A stretch of 56,402 bases of DNA from an uncultured bacterium (GCA_943841495.1 CALSYL010000008.1:1-56402), one strand, 5' to 3'. Counted from the first letter of the stretch, positions 35,979 through 46,906 are shown. Notes: generated by a model not told the origin, from the sequence alone. A program made the numbers and translations.

Positions 35979-37016
35979 ATGTATAATAAAAAATCAAAGC
36001 TTGAGTTAGAAAAAACTTTACAAAGAGAAGATTTTAAAAGAATTACTTGTTCTTTTTATAGATATTTTTCTATTAAAAATCCATCTGAGTTAAGAGATAA
36101 ATTATACCAAAGCCTTGAAGAGTTGGGGGTTTTAGGTAGAGTTTATGTTTCTTTTGAAGGCATCAATGCTCAAATAAGTATACCGGAACATAAACTAGCG
36201 TTATTCAAGCAATATATTCAGTCCATTGAAGGCTTAAAGGATCTACAATTTAAATACGCCATTGTGGAAGGTGTATCTTTTATCAAGCTAAAAATATTAG
36301 TTCGAGATGAAATTGTTGCCTATAAGGTTCCTCAAGATTCATATAATATGAAGAAAACTGGTACACATTTAAAGCCTATCGATTTTCATAAATCTATTAA
36401 AGAAGATGATTCTGTTGTAGTTGATATGAGAAATTATTATGAAAGTGAAGTTGGAAAATTTAAAAATGCTATAATACCAGATGCGCATTTTTCAAAAGAA
36501 TTGTTACCCGAAGTAGCAATGCTTTTGAAGGACAAAAAAGATAAGAAGGTACATTTGTATTGCACGGGAGGAATTCGTTGTGAAAAAGCAAGTTCTTATC
36601 TAATTAAAAAAGGTTTTAAAGAGGTTTATCAGCTTGAGGGTGGCGTTATTCAATATGCGCATGATATTAAAGAATCAAATTTGAAATCAGAATTTATTGG
36701 TAAAAATTTTGTATTTGACGATAGAATGGGCGAAAGAGTAACAGAAGATATTATTGCAAAATGCCATCAATGCAAAAATGAATCTGACAACCATAAAAAT
36801 TGTAGTAATGACGCATGTCACTTGCTATTTATTCAATGTGATGAATGTAGTAAGAAGTATAACGATTGCTGTTCTGAGGACTGTATGAATTTTTCTTCTT
36901 TAGATACCGATATCCAGAGAAAACTTAGAAAAGATGAAAATAAAAAGGTTTCAAGTGCGAAATTATCCACTAAATTTAGACCTAAACTTTACAAACTATT
37001 TAATTATTGGAAATAA
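35979..37016 (+). CDS. trhO: TrhO, tRNA uridine(34) hydroxylase, rhodanese family
   Basis: Oxygen-dependent hydroxylase forming ho5U34 in tRNA. 345 residues: N-terminal acylphosphatase-like domain (FEGINAQISIPE), a rhodanese domain with active Cys195 in LYCTGGIRCEKASSYL, and a cysteine-rich C-terminal segment (CHQCKNESDNHKNCSNDACHLLFIQC...CC). Length and order match YceA/TrhO. Confidence 0.93.
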   Translation: MYNKKSKLELEKTLQREDFKRITCSFYRYFSIKNPSELRDKLYQSLEELGVLGRVYVSFEGINAQISIPEHKLALFKQYIQSIEGLKDLQFKYAIVEGVSFIKLKILVRDEIVAYKVPQDSYNMKKTGTHLKPIDFHKSIKEDDSVVVDMRNYYESEVGKFKNAIIPDAHFSKELLPEVAMLLKDKKDKKVHLYCTGGIRCEKASSYLIKKGFKEVYQLEGGVIQYAHDIKESNLKSEFIGKNFVFDDRMGERVTEDIIAKCHQCKNESDNHKNCSNDACHLLFIQCDECSKKYNDCCSEDCMNFSSLDTDIQRKLRKDENKKVSSAKLSTKFRPKLYKLFNYWK

Positions 37017-37022
37017 GATAAA

Positions 37023-37658
37023 ATGAAAGACAAAATACAGAGTTTTTTGCTTACACCCATTAAAGTAAGTTATAAAAAAAGTTCAGATTATACATTAATC
37101 GAGAAGATTGTTTTAAACCCAATCTTTTTAGCTATGTTAGTTTTTTTCACCACATTTCAAGCATATTCTTTATCCAGTGAACCAAAATCAACTCCATCAG
37201 ATTCTGCCTTAAGTAATGCAATGGTATATTTTGAAAAAGGCGACTTTGATAATGCTGTATTGCAACTTGAAAGCGTTGTTAGTTCTTACAGTGGTACAAC
37301 GGCTGCTTATCAAGCAAAATTTTATCTTGGACGAACAGCATTTATAAATGGAAACAACGATAAAGCATTGGTGTATCTATCAGAGAGTGTTTCTAAGCTC
37401 AAATTCCCTAATTTGAAAAAAGAAGGGTATATCATGCTCGCAAAGCTTGAAAATAACCCTATGAATTTTGATAAAGCAATAAAGAGTGAAATATCAGAAT
37501 CTGAACAAAAATATATATACATCTTAAAAGCCAAAATGTTAGCAGAAAATGGAGATGTTGATCAAGCAATAAAAATTCTTGATTCTGTAGACACAGATAA
37601 TACCGTTTACAATGATTTTTTTGAAGAAGTTTACGGGTTCGTTTTAAGTATCAACTAA
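37023..37658 (+). CDS. TPR-type membrane-anchored protein
   Basis: 211 residues with one transmembrane helix near 34-50 (NPIFLAMLVFFTTFQAYSL) and tetratricopeptide-like repeats after it (ALSNAMVYFEKGDFDNAVLQLESVVSSYSGTTAAYQAKFYLGRTAFINGNNDKALVYL, KMLAENGDVDQAIKILDSV). The layout recalls YfgM, a periplasmic chaperone-like TPR protein, but the assignment is not certain. It starts 7 nt after trhO and is followed by a terminator. Confidence 0.72.
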   Translation: MKDKIQSFLLTPIKVSYKKSSDYTLIEKIVLNPIFLAMLVFFTTFQAYSLSSEPKSTPSDSALSNAMVYFEKGDFDNAVLQLESVVSSYSGTTAAYQAKFYLGRTAFINGNNDKALVYLSESVSKLKFPNLKKEGYIMLAKLENNPMNFDKAIKSEISESEQKYIYILKAKMLAENGDVDQAIKILDSVDTDNTVYNDFFEEVYGFVLSIN

Positions 37659-37702
37659 GATACTTGTTAATACGATAATATATAGATATATTCCGTTGTA
37701 TT

Positions 37703-37725
37703 AAATGGGCTACGGCCCATTTTTG
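37703..37725 (+). terminator. Rho-independent terminator upstream of nusA
   Basis: An 8-bp stem AAATGGGC/GCCCATTT with a TACG tetraloop, followed by TTTTTG. It separates the TPR gene from the nusA operon. Confidence 0.85.
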
Positions 37726-37752
37726 TTATAATTAAAAAATTGAAGGATTGTC

Positions 37753-39165
37753 ATGATTAACAGAGACTTAATAGATATTTTTATTGAATTAGCAAGAGAA
37801 AAAAACATAGAACGTTCAGAGTTGGGTACAATTATTGAACAGTTATTTTTGTTCATTATCGAGAAAGAAACTGGTGAAGCAGATAATTGCAGTGTTATTG
37901 TTAATTTAGATAAAGGTGAGATAGAAATTTATGTGGAAAAGACCATTGTTGAAGAAGTCGATGATGATCATTTTGACATCACATTAGAACGAGCAATAGA
38001 ATTGGAACCGGATTTAGCTGGAGAATTGAAGTTGGGAGACACTTTTGTTGAAGTTATTGATCCTGCAAGATTTGGTAGAAGGCTTGTTGCCAATGCAAGA
38101 CAGTTTTTAAATAAAAGAACTCGTGAAGTACAACAGCAATATATATATGAAGACTATGTTCAAAGAATTGGAGAGGTTATTATTGGTACAGTTCATCAGG
38201 TGCATAGAGAAAATACCTTTGTAAATATTGAACATACAGAGTTGAGAATGCCAAGAAACGAACAAATATTTTCTGAGCGTTTTAGAAGAGGTGATACAAT
38301 TAGAGCACTTGTTAAGGCTGTAGAAGTTACTCCTAAAGGTCCAGATATTCTAATTTCCAGAAGCGATGATTTATTTTTATATAAATTATTTGAAATGGAA
38401 GTACCAGAAATTGAAGATGGAATCATTGAAATTAAAGGTATCGCTAGAAAACCTGGAGAAAGAAGTAAAATTATAGTTCACTCTGTTGACAAAAGAATTG
38501 ATGCTGTTGGTGCGTGTGTTGGAATGCGTGGTAGTAGAATTCAGTCTGTTGTGAGAGAGCTAAACAATGAAAAGATTGATATTGTTAATTATACAGACAA
38601 ATCTGAAGTATTTATAACTAGAGCATTATCTCCTGCAAAACCAATGGATATTTATATAGATGACGACAGAAAATACTGTGTTGCTATTTTTGAAGAAGGT
38701 GGATTGGAGAATGCAGTTGGTAGAAGTGGAGTAAATATAAATCTTGCTTCAAAATTAACTGGCTACACGATTGATGCATATACTAAGGCTGAGTATGATG
38801 AAGTGCTTATTAATCAGAAAACTACCTTAGAATCCTTAGATGGTATTGAAAAATCTGTTAGTGACAAATTGATTGAAGTTGCAAGTATTGCTTCAGTTGC
38901 GGACTATTTAAATGCTAAAAAGTACATACTTTCAGATGAAGTTGAACTTTCAAGCGAAGAAATAGAAGCAGTTAGCGAAGCAGTTAATAATTTTATTAAT
39001 ACTACGCACAATAAACAGGAGCCTGAAATCGAAGAAACGCAGGTTGATAGCATTGTTGAAGAAACCCAGGTTGATCAAGTTGAAGAAGAGGTTGTAGTTG
39101 AAGAAGAAGTTGTCGAAGAAAAAACTGAAGATGAAGTAGCTGAAAAAGTTGAAGAGGAAGCATAA
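37753..39165 (+). CDS. nusA: Transcription termination/antitermination protein NusA
   Basis: RNA polymerase-binding factor of 470 residues. N-terminal domain at ~1-130, S1 at ~135-200 (GEVIIGTVHQVHRENTFVNI), two KH domains at ~200-345 (GACVGMRGSRIQSVVRELNNEKIDIV; GRSGVNINLASKLTGYTIDA). The C-terminus ends in a Glu/Val-rich tail (about residues 425-470) instead of long acidic repeats. GAAGGA precedes the ATG. The usual rimP is not upstream; infB follows after 3 nt. Confidence 0.96.
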   Translation: MINRDLIDIFIELAREKNIERSELGTIIEQLFLFIIEKETGEADNCSVIVNLDKGEIEIYVEKTIVEEVDDDHFDITLERAIELEPDLAGELKLGDTFVEVIDPARFGRRLVANARQFLNKRTREVQQQYIYEDYVQRIGEVIIGTVHQVHRENTFVNIEHTELRMPRNEQIFSERFRRGDTIRALVKAVEVTPKGPDILISRSDDLFLYKLFEMEVPEIEDGIIEIKGIARKPGERSKIIVHSVDKRIDAVGACVGMRGSRIQSVVRELNNEKIDIVNYTDKSEVFITRALSPAKPMDIYIDDDRKYCVAIFEEGGLENAVGRSGVNINLASKLTGYTIDAYTKAEYDEVLINQKTTLESLDGIEKSVSDKLIEVASIASVADYLNAKKYILSDEVELSSEEIEAVSEAVNNFINTTHNKQEPEIEETQVDSIVEETQVDQVEEEVVVEEEVVEEKTEDEVAEKVEEEA

Positions 39166-39168
39166 TTA

Positions 39169-41511
39169 ATGGCTGATTCTATAAGAATATTTCAGCTTGC
39201 AAAAGAGCTTAACATATCACACACCGATATTTTAGATTTCTTAAAATCTAAAGATATTTCTGTGTCAAGCCACATGTCTCCAATTGATGGAAAGACTCAA
39301 CAAATAGTTTATACTGAATTTGCAAAAGATCGTCAATCTGCAGAAAGAGATAGAAAAGAGCAGGTTAGAAAAGAAATTCATGATTCAAAAGTAGTAATGA
39401 AAACTAAATCTGTGAAAAAATTTCAAATTCTTTCTGTCCAAGAACAACGTGAGGCAGAAAAAAAGAAAGCTGAGTCTAAAGCGGTAGAAACATCAAAAGA
39501 TGAAGGAAAATCTAAGAAAGCTCCTGCAGAAATAAAGCCTAAGAAAAAACTCCGTAAAATTACTTTAAGAGAACCTGAAAATAAAGATGATGGTAAAAAA
39601 GCTAAAAAACACAAAGATGATATTAAAAAAGATAATTCAGCAGTAAAAAGACTTAAGAAAACTCTAGCATCGATTGATTCAGGACCAAAGAAAAAATCAT
39701 ATAAAAAACTTAAAAAAGATTCAAATGCAGTTGATGGTGATCAAATAAGAGTTGTAGAGCTTGCAGAATATGCTAGTATTGATGAAGTGGCTAAAGTTTT
39801 GGACGTTGGAACGAGTGAAGTAATAGGTAAATGCCTACAGATGGGTATTTTAGCGACTGTAAATCAACGATTAGAGTGGGATGTAATAGAGCTTATTGCT
39901 GGTGAATATGATGTTGAATTAAAAAAATATGAAGAAGTTGTTGATGATTTATTTGTTACAGCACATTCAGAGGAAGAATTAACCAATGCAATTCAAAGAG
40001 CTCCAGTTGTTACTATCATGGGACATGTCGATCATGGAAAAACATCTATCTTAGATTACATTCGAGAGACTAAGGTAGCTGCAGGGGAATCTGGTGGAAT
40101 AACTCAAAGAGTTGGTGCATATCAAGTTGTTCACAATGAAAACGCTATAACTTTTCTAGATACTCCAGGACATGAAGCTTTTACAGCAATGAGAGCAAGA
40201 GGTGCACAATCAACAGATATAGTAATTTTGGTGGTTGCAGCTGATGATAGTGTGATGCCACAAACTATTGAGGCTATTAATCATGCTAAAGCTGCTGAAG
40301 TACCAATAGTAGTTGCTATTAATAAAATTGATAAACAGGGTGCAAATCCTGATATCGTAAAAAGAGAATTATCTGAAAAAAATGTTTTAGTTGAAGAGTG
40401 GGGCGGTAAAATTCAATCAGTAAATACTTCTGCAATTACTGGAGAAGGAATTGATGCATTGATGGAAGCAATTTTACTTGAAGCTGAAGTTTTAGATCTA
40501 AAAGCGAACGTAGACATCGATTGCAAGGGGATTGTAATTGATTCTAAGCTAGATAAAGGTCTTGGACCGGTTGCAACGGTGTTAATCCAAAAAGGTACGT
40601 TAAAAATAGGAACACCATTTATTTGTAATAACCACCCTGGTAAAGTTAGAGCAATAATGAATGAAAGAAATGAAAGGATTAAAGAGGCAAAGCCTTCTGA
40701 TCCAGTTCAAATCTTAGGTTTTGATCAAGTACCACAAGCTGGAGATATTTTTGCTGAAGTCGAAAATGAATCAGATTTAAAGAAAATTGCAAATGAGCGT
40801 CAAAGAATTAAGAGAGAAATAGATTTACAGATGGTTCAAAAAACATCATTGGATAGTATTTCAGCACAAATTAAAGAGGGTGATATTAATAATTTAAATA
40901 TTATCATAAAGGCTGATGCGGATGGATCTATTGAAGCTTTAATTCAAAGTATAGAAAAAATTAATAATGATGAAGTTGGAGTAGATATAGTGCACAAAGG
41001 GGTTGGTAATGTTACTGAGTCCGATGTTTTGCTTGCACAAGCATCACAAGCAATTATTATTGGCTTTGGTGTTCAAGTTCCATCAAATACAAAATTACTA
41101 GCTAGTCAAAATAACGTTGAAATTAGGGCATATAGTATTATTTATCAGATTGTTGAAGATGTAAAAATGGCTGTTGAAGGATTATTAAAACCTGATATGG
41201 TTGAGGAAGTCATTGGAGTGGCAGTCGTTAAAGAATCATTTAAAATACCAAAAATTGGATTTATTGCCGGTTCACAAGTAGAATCTGGTAAAATTACTCG
41301 CGATAGCTTTGTTAGATTGATAAGGGAAGAGGAAGAATTAGTCTCAAAAGGCTCTATTACGTCCTTGAAGCGATTTAAAGATGATGTAGCATCAGTAGAC
41401 TCAGGAATGGAGTGTGGTATCTCTGTTGAAGGAGTTAAGAAGTATTTTGAAGGTGACAGAATTGTTGCATATAAAATAAACGAAATTAAGAGAACATTAG
41501 CAGACAGTTGA
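39169..41511 (+). CDS. infB: Translation initiation factor IF-2
   Basis: 780 residues. An N-terminal IF2_N domain ([23 protein letters not shown]) and a Lys-rich linker (to ~190) precede the GTPase: G1 GHVDHGKTS at ~285, G3 DTPGHEAF, G4 NKID. C-terminal domains II-IV follow. It places fMet-tRNA on the ribosome. Overlaps rbfA by 4 nt. Confidence 0.97.
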   Translation: MADSIRIFQLAKELNISHTDILDFLKSKDISVSSHMSPIDGKTQQIVYTEFAKDRQSAERDRKEQVRKEIHDSKVVMKTKSVKKFQILSVQEQREAEKKKAESKAVETSKDEGKSKKAPAEIKPKKKLRKITLREPENKDDGKKAKKHKDDIKKDNSAVKRLKKTLASIDSGPKKKSYKKLKKDSNAVDGDQIRVVELAEYASIDEVAKVLDVGTSEVIGKCLQMGILATVNQRLEWDVIELIAGEYDVELKKYEEVVDDLFVTAHSEEELTNAIQRAPVVTIMGHVDHGKTSILDYIRETKVAAGESGGITQRVGAYQVVHNENAITFLDTPGHEAFTAMRARGAQSTDIVILVVAADDSVMPQTIEAINHAKAAEVPIVVAINKIDKQGANPDIVKRELSEKNVLVEEWGGKIQSVNTSAITGEGIDALMEAILLEAEVLDLKANVDIDCKGIVIDSKLDKGLGPVATVLIQKGTLKIGTPFICNNHPGKVRAIMNERNERIKEAKPSDPVQILGFDQVPQAGDIFAEVENESDLKKIANERQRIKREIDLQMVQKTSLDSISAQIKEGDINNLNIIIKADADGSIEALIQSIEKINNDEVGVDIVHKGVGNVTESDVLLAQASQAIIIGFGVQVPSNTKLLASQNNVEIRAYSIIYQIVEDVKMAVEGLLKPDMVEEVIGVAVVKESFKIPKIGFIAGSQVESGKITRDSFVRLIREEEELVSKGSITSLKRFKDDVASVDSGMECGISVEGVKKYFEGDRIVAYKINEIKRTLADS

Positions 41512-41855
41512 ATAATAAGCCATTTTCTAGATCAGAAAGAGTATCACAACAAGTTTTAAAAACCATTAATCATATCTTAACTCGAGAGATGGACTTAAGA
41601 AAGTACGGCTTTATAACATTTTCATCGGTAAAAATGACTGCCGATCTAAAGCATGCTAACTTGTATTACAGTATAATTAATCCGTCAAAAGAAATTGAAA
41701 TAATTAATAAAGAACTCAATCTTTTAGTTCCTGTTTTTAGAAAACATTTATCCTCTATGTTGAATTTAAGATCAACTCCTACATTAAAATTTTTTTATGA
41801 TGATTCGTTTGAGCAATTTGAAAAAATAGATAAGCTTATTAAAGAAATAGATTAG
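41508..41855 (+). CDS. rbfA: Ribosome-binding factor A
   Basis: 30S maturation factor, 115 residues from a TTG start overlapping the infB stop. Shows SERVSQQVLKTINHILTREM, FITFSSVKMTADLKHANLYYSI and the KH-like fold end. Standard position between infB and truB. Confidence 0.92.
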   Translation: MNNKPFSRSERVSQQVLKTINHILTREMDLRKYGFITFSSVKMTADLKHANLYYSIINPSKEIEIINKELNLLVPVFRKHLSSMLNLRSTPTLKFFYDDSFEQFEKIDKLIKEID

Positions 41856-41856
41856 T

Positions 41857-42498
41857 ATGATATATAACATTTATAAACCAAAAGATTATTCCTCTTTTTC
41901 CATCGTAAAAAAAATAAAATATATAACTAAAGAGAAGGTAGGTCATTCAGGAACCTTAGATCCGTTTGCAGACGGAGTTTTGGTTTTAGGTGTTGGAAAA
42001 TCAACAAAAAAACTATCGGATATCATTCAATATGATAAAACTTATGAAGGCGTTGTAAAGCTTGGTATTCAAACTGATTCTATGGATTTAACCGGTAAAG
42101 TTGTTGCAGAAAAATCAATTCCTGATATTTCATCAAAGATGTTAAATAAATGCGCACAATCATTTATTGGAGAGTTATTACAAAGGACTCCAATGTTTTC
42201 AGCCCGTAAAATAGACGGAGTTCGACTATATAAGCTTGCTAGAAAGAATATATCAATTAAAACCAATCCTAAACTTGTTACAATTAAGAATTTAAAGATA
42301 GAATTGATCGATCAAAGCAACCTAAGGATTGTAGTAGAATGTTCTTCAGGAACGTACATAAGAGTTTTAGCTGAGGATATTGCTCAGTACCTAGGTACAG
42401 TAGGCCATTTAACTAGTTTAACTAGATTAAGTGTTGGAGAATATAGCTTATCTGAATCTTTAACAGTTAAAAATTTTGAGGAAAAATGGAAGTTTTAA
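41857..42498 (+). CDS. truB: tRNA pseudouridine(55) synthase TruB, short form
   Basis: Forms pseudouridine 55 in the tRNA T-loop. Catalytic aspartate in GHSGTLDPFADGVLVLGVG, then KTYEGVVKLGIQTDSMDLTG and CSSGTYIRVLAEDIAQYLG. At 213 residues it lacks the C-terminal PUA-type region of E. coli TruB (314 residues). The natural end overlaps ribF by 13 nt, so it does not look truncated by error. Confidence 0.94.
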   Translation: MIYNIYKPKDYSSFSIVKKIKYITKEKVGHSGTLDPFADGVLVLGVGKSTKKLSDIIQYDKTYEGVVKLGIQTDSMDLTGKVVAEKSIPDISSKMLNKCAQSFIGELLQRTPMFSARKIDGVRLYKLARKNISIKTNPKLVTIKNLKIELIDQSNLRIVVECSSGTYIRVLAEDIAQYLGTVGHLTSLTRLSVGEYSLSESLTVKNFEEKWKF

Positions 42499-43436
42499 CA
42501 TCAATAGATCAAATGAAAGAGCTTTCAAGTTCTGTTATAACTGTTGGTAATTATGATGGTATACACAAAGGTCACCAAGATGTAATTTCCTTTATTGTTA
42601 AGGAAGGAAAAAAAAGAAATGTTCCTTCATGCCTTATAACATTCGACCCTAACCCTTTTTATGTTCTAAATGATAATAGTTATCCTGTTAATTTGCAAAG
42701 CTTAGAGGTAAAACTATCAACATTAAGTGATATGGGAATTAACAAAGTGTTGATAATACCATTTACTAAAGAGTTTTCATCAATGACAGCATCAGTGTTT
42801 TCAAACAAGATTCTAAAAGGATTATTTAATCCCCAGCTTATTTCTGTTGGAATTAATCATTATTTCGGACACAATAAAGAAGGAGACTTTAAATTTTTAA
42901 AATCTTTTTGTACTAAAAATAATATAGAATTACAAACACCAACTATGCGAGAGCATAATGGTAAAACTATATCCAGTAGTATAATTAGAACATTGATAAA
43001 TGAAGGAAATTCAGATAAAGTATATGATTTATTAGGAAGATTTTACGGTTTTGATGCACTAGTTGTTAAAGGGTCAAATCGTGGAAAAACAATGAATTAT
43101 CCCACTGCAAATTTTATCCCAACATTTGAAAATCAGCTCCTTCCAAGTACTGGAGTATACCTATCAAGAGTTTTTTATGACGGAGAAATGTATTTTGGAA
43201 TGACTAATGCGGGCATTAGACCCACTTTTAACGAAAAAAAATTTGTTATGGAAGTTCACATTTTATCTGATAAATTCGGCAGTCTATACGATAAGAATTT
43301 TTATATCGAATTTTTAGATAAAATTCGGGATGAAATTAAGTTTGATAATAAAGAGTTATTAATCGAACAAATTGAAAAAGATAAAGAAGTATGTACTAAA
43401 TTGGTAGATGCTTTTAAGGAGAAATATGAAATATAG
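42486..43436 (+). CDS. ribF: Bifunctional riboflavin kinase / FAD synthetase
   Basis: 316 residues. FAD synthetase domain first (VGNYDGIHKGHQDVI at ~19-33, ISSSIIRTLI), then riboflavin kinase (GSNRGKTMNYPTANF, FGMTNAGIRPTF). Makes FMN and FAD. Overlaps truB by 13 nt and rpsO by 11 nt. Confidence 0.95.
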   Translation: MEVLTSIDQMKELSSSVITVGNYDGIHKGHQDVISFIVKEGKKRNVPSCLITFDPNPFYVLNDNSYPVNLQSLEVKLSTLSDMGINKVLIIPFTKEFSSMTASVFSNKILKGLFNPQLISVGINHYFGHNKEGDFKFLKSFCTKNNIELQTPTMREHNGKTISSSIIRTLINEGNSDKVYDLLGRFYGFDALVVKGSNRGKTMNYPTANFIPTFENQLLPSTGVYLSRVFYDGEMYFGMTNAGIRPTFNEKKFVMEVHILSDKFGSLYDKNFYIEFLDKIRDEIKFDNKELLIEQIEKDKEVCTKLVDAFKEKYEI

Positions 43437-43695
43437 TAAAGAAACAAGCACACTTCTTCAAGACGTAGGTCTTGATGCAAAAGATGTCGGTAGTAGTGAA
43501 GCTCAAATTACGCTTCTAACTGATCGAATTAGATCTTTGACAGAACATGTCAAAATGCACAAAAAAGATGTTCATTCAAAACATGGTTTAGTTAAGCTAG
43601 TGTCACAGCGAAAGAAACTATTGAAGTATTTAAGAAAAACTAAACTAGATAGTTACGATGAATTAATTAAAAAACTATCGATAAGAGGAAAATAA
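43426..43695 (+). CDS. rpsO: 30S ribosomal protein S15
   Basis: 89 residues from the ATG preceded by AAGGAG; an upstream in-frame start would add a non-conserved leader and is rejected. GSSEAQITLLTDRIRSLTEHVKMHKKDVHSKHGLVKLVSQRKKLLKYLRK is classic S15. Followed after 8 nt by pnp, the conserved pair. Confidence 0.97.
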   Translation: MKYSKETSTLLQDVGLDAKDVGSSEAQITLLTDRIRSLTEHVKMHKKDVHSKHGLVKLVSQRKKLLKYLRKTKLDSYDELIKKLSIRGK

Positions 43696-43703
43696 AGAAG
43701 AAA

Positions 43704-45782
43704 ATGATAAAAGTAGAAAAGAATATAGCGGGAAGACCGCTTAGAATAGAATCTGGACAAATAGCAAGACAAGCAGGTGGATCTGTATTTATTACATATG
43801 GTGAAACTGCAATGCTTGCAACAGTATGTTGTTCATCTGAACCAAGAGAAGGTATCGACTTTCTCCCAATGCAGGTTGAATATAGAGAAAAGCATTATGC
43901 GGGTGGAAAAATACCCGGTGGTTTCTTTAAGAGGGAGGCAAAACCAACAGATGCTGAAGTATTAACTTCACGTCTTACAGATCGTCCAATTAGACCTCTA
44001 ATTCCAAAGAATTATAGAAACGAATTGCAAATTATGTTAACAACGATGTCTTATGATGGTGTAAATACACCTGATGTAGTTGCTGCTATTGGCGCTTCTG
44101 CAGCATTGTTATTATCTCCAGTTCCATTCGATGGACCGATTGCTTCAGTAAAAGTTGGATTGGTTGACGGAGAGTATATTTTAAATCCAACAAACGAACA
44201 AATGGAATCATCTGATCTTGACCTTATGGTTACTGGTAAAAAAGATAAAATTTGTATGATTGAAGGTGGTTCTAATTTTGTTCCAGAAAAAACAATTTTA
44301 GAAGCGTTAGATATAGCAATGGATGGTATCAATGATATCGTAGATCTTCAAATGGAATTTTCAGAACATTTTGATAATTCATACGAAATAGTTGATACTT
44401 CAGTTATTACAGAAGATGTTACCAAGGCTTTAGAAGAGTCCTATGCAGATAAAATTCAAAAGCTGCTTGATATGGATTCAAAGCAAGCAATGGATGATGC
44501 ATTTAATGAGATTGCTAAGGAAGCCTCAGAATCTTATAAAGAAGATGAACAATTATATCCTGAAGTTAAGGGTTATATAAAAACAATGTTTAAAAATGCT
44601 GTTAGAAAAAGTATTTTAGATAAGAAGGTAAGAGTTGATGGAAGAGGTTTAGCTGATGTTAGACAAATTAGTATTGTACCATCATTATTGCCTCGCGTTC
44701 ATGGTTCAGCTTTATTTACTAGAGGAGAAACTCAGGCTATTGCAGCTTTAACTCTCGGATCTAGTAGAGATGAACAAATTATAGACTCTATGGCAAGCGA
44801 CTATAAAAAATCATTCTTACTGCACTATAATTTCCCTCCATATTGTGTAGGGGAGACCGGTAGAATAGGTTTTACAAATAGAAGAGAAATTGGTCATGGT
44901 CATTTAGCTGAAAGATCATTAAAACCAATACTTCCATCATCGGAAGAGTTTCCATACACAGTGCGTATTGTATCAGAAATTACCGAATCTAACGGTTCTT
45001 CATCAATGGCATCAGTTTGTGGTGGATCATTGGCTATGATGAACGCTGGAGTACCAATTAAAGAGCACGTAGCAGGTATTGCTATGGGTTTGATCATGGA
45101 TGGCGATAACTACGCTGTTCTGAGCGATATTTTAGGTACAGAGGATTTCTTAGGGGATATGGACTTTAAGGTTGCTGGTACTAGAGATGGAATTAGTGCA
45201 ATTCAGTTAGACTTAAAGGTTCCTGGATTACCTATGGATGTATTATCGAACGCGCTTGAACAAGCAAATGAAGGTAGATTGCATATCCTAGATGAAATGA
45301 ATAAAGCTATTGATAAGCCAAATGCACTTTCACCGCATGCACCTCAAATTGAATCTTTCCAGATTCCTAAAGATAAAATTGGTGCTTTAATAGGACCAGG
45401 CGGTAAAAACATTAAAGCTCTTCAGGAAGGCGCTGAATGTGTTATTAATATTGAAGATGATGGTACAGTTAGTGTGTCTGCAGAGGACAAAGCCAAACTA
45501 GATAATGCGATTAGTCAAATTAAAGCTGTTGTTTTAGATCCTGAAGTTGGTACTGTTTTTGACGGTAAAGTAACTAAACTTCTAGATTTTGGAGCTTTTG
45601 TAGAATTTGCTCCTGGTAGAGAAGGACTAGTTCATATATCTCAATTAGCATGGGAACGTGTAAACAAGGTTGAAGATGTATTATCAGTCGGTGATGAAGT
45701 AAAAATAAAGCTATTCGAAATTGACAAACAAGGTCGTTTAAACTTTAGTATTAAGCTTCTTACTGATAAACCTGAGAAATAA
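43704..45782 (+). CDS. pnp: Polyribonucleotide nucleotidyltransferase (PNPase)
   Basis: 3'-5' phosphorolytic exoribonuclease, 692 residues. Two RNase PH domains (RPLRIESGQIARQAGGSVFITYGETAMLATV; VRKSILDKKVRVDGRGLADVR...), a KH domain (KIGALIGPGGKNIKAL, ~553) and an S1 domain (FDGKVTKLLDFGAFVEFAPGREGLVHISQL). Subunit of the RNA degradosome where present. ald follows after 8 nt. Confidence 0.98.
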   Translation: MIKVEKNIAGRPLRIESGQIARQAGGSVFITYGETAMLATVCCSSEPREGIDFLPMQVEYREKHYAGGKIPGGFFKREAKPTDAEVLTSRLTDRPIRPLIPKNYRNELQIMLTTMSYDGVNTPDVVAAIGASAALLLSPVPFDGPIASVKVGLVDGEYILNPTNEQMESSDLDLMVTGKKDKICMIEGGSNFVPEKTILEALDIAMDGINDIVDLQMEFSEHFDNSYEIVDTSVITEDVTKALEESYADKIQKLLDMDSKQAMDDAFNEIAKEASESYKEDEQLYPEVKGYIKTMFKNAVRKSILDKKVRVDGRGLADVRQISIVPSLLPRVHGSALFTRGETQAIAALTLGSSRDEQIIDSMASDYKKSFLLHYNFPPYCVGETGRIGFTNRREIGHGHLAERSLKPILPSSEEFPYTVRIVSEITESNGSSSMASVCGGSLAMMNAGVPIKEHVAGIAMGLIMDGDNYAVLSDILGTEDFLGDMDFKVAGTRDGISAIQLDLKVPGLPMDVLSNALEQANEGRLHILDEMNKAIDKPNALSPHAPQIESFQIPKDKIGALIGPGGKNIKALQEGAECVINIEDDGTVSVSAEDKAKLDNAISQIKAVVLDPEVGTVFDGKVTKLLDFGAFVEFAPGREGLVHISQLAWERVNKVEDVLSVGDEVKIKLFEIDKQGRLNFSIKLLTDKPEK

Positions 45783-45790
45783 GAATTGAT

Positions 45791-46888
45791 ATGAAAATTG
45801 GTATTCCAAAAGAAATAATTTCTCAAGAATATCGAGTATCTGTTAATCCTGAAACAGCCAAGATGTTGCTTCAGAATTCTCATGAATTATTCGTTCAGTC
45901 AGGCGCGGGTCTAGATAGCGGTTATTCAGACGAAGATTATTCAAACATTGGGTGTACTATTGTAGATAGTGCACCTGAAGTTTTTGATAAATCTGAAATG
46001 ATAGTTAAAGTAAAAGAACCTTCTTTGCAAGAAGTTGAAATGCTTACAAATAAGGTAATATTTACTTATTTACATTTAAGTTCATCAAAAGAATTAACCG
46101 AAAAACTTCTCGAGTGTAATGTTACTGGCTTAGCTTATGAAACAGTCGTAGTAAACAATCAAACTCCAATGCTAAAACCTATGAGTGAGATTGCTGGTAG
46201 ATTATCCTTATTAGATAGTATTGAACTACTTAAGAAAAGTAAAGGCGGCAAGGGCAAGTTAATAGCAGGAACTAGTCTTGCAGATCCTGCTAATGTTTTA
46301 ATTATCGGCGGAGGGATTGTAGGAATCAATGCAATGCAAATGAGTCTAGGTTTAGGTGCAAGCACAACCTTGCTTGATGTAAATAACGAATTATTAAATA
46401 ACGTTAAAAGTCAATATCCAGCTGTTAATGTTGCTGAGTCTTCTGAAACCGTTATTAAAAATTTACTTCCTATGATAGATATTGTAGTTGGTGCCGTATT
46501 AACACCAGGAGGTAAGCCTCCTACAGTCATTACAAGAGATATGCTCAGCTTAATGGAGCCAAAATCTATACTTTCAGATGTTTCTGTAGATCAAGGTGGT
46601 TGTTTTGAAACTTCTAAACCAACAACACATGGTGATCCTACATATGAAGTGGATAACATCATTCATTATTGTGTTAAAAATATACCATCAGCAGTTCCAT
46701 TTACGGCTACAAACGCTTTAAATGAAGCTACTAAGCCATTTATATTAAAATTTGCTAATTCTGGACTACATGGCTTATTTAATGATGATAAATTGCTTAT
46801 GGCATTAAACACATATAAGGGTAAGCTTACAAATCAAGAAGTTGCAGAAGCCCACTCGCTTAGTTTTACAAGCCCTGACTCAGTTTAA
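45791..46888 (+). CDS. ald: Alanine dehydrogenase
   Basis: NAD-dependent interconversion of alanine and pyruvate plus ammonia. 365 residues: MKIGIPKEIISQEYRVSVNPETAKML, VKVKEP, THLHLSS-like YLHLSSSKELT, and the Rossmann motif VLIIGGGIVGINAMQMSLGLGA, then DVSVDQGGCFETSKPTTHGDPTYEVD. It is probably the last gene of the nusA-pnp transcript. The sodium:alanine symporter at 28.4-30.0 kb could supply substrate. Confidence 0.96.
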   Translation: MKIGIPKEIISQEYRVSVNPETAKMLLQNSHELFVQSGAGLDSGYSDEDYSNIGCTIVDSAPEVFDKSEMIVKVKEPSLQEVEMLTNKVIFTYLHLSSSKELTEKLLECNVTGLAYETVVVNNQTPMLKPMSEIAGRLSLLDSIELLKKSKGGKGKLIAGTSLADPANVLIIGGGIVGINAMQMSLGLGASTTLLDVNNELLNNVKSQYPAVNVAESSETVIKNLLPMIDIVVGAVLTPGGKPPTVITRDMLSLMEPKSILSDVSVDQGGCFETSKPTTHGDPTYEVDNIIHYCVKNIPSAVPFTATNALNEATKPFILKFANSGLHGLFNDDKLLMALNTYKGKLTNQEVAEAHSLSFTSPDSV

Positions 46889-46906
46889 TTTTTATCTAAA
46901 TATCTA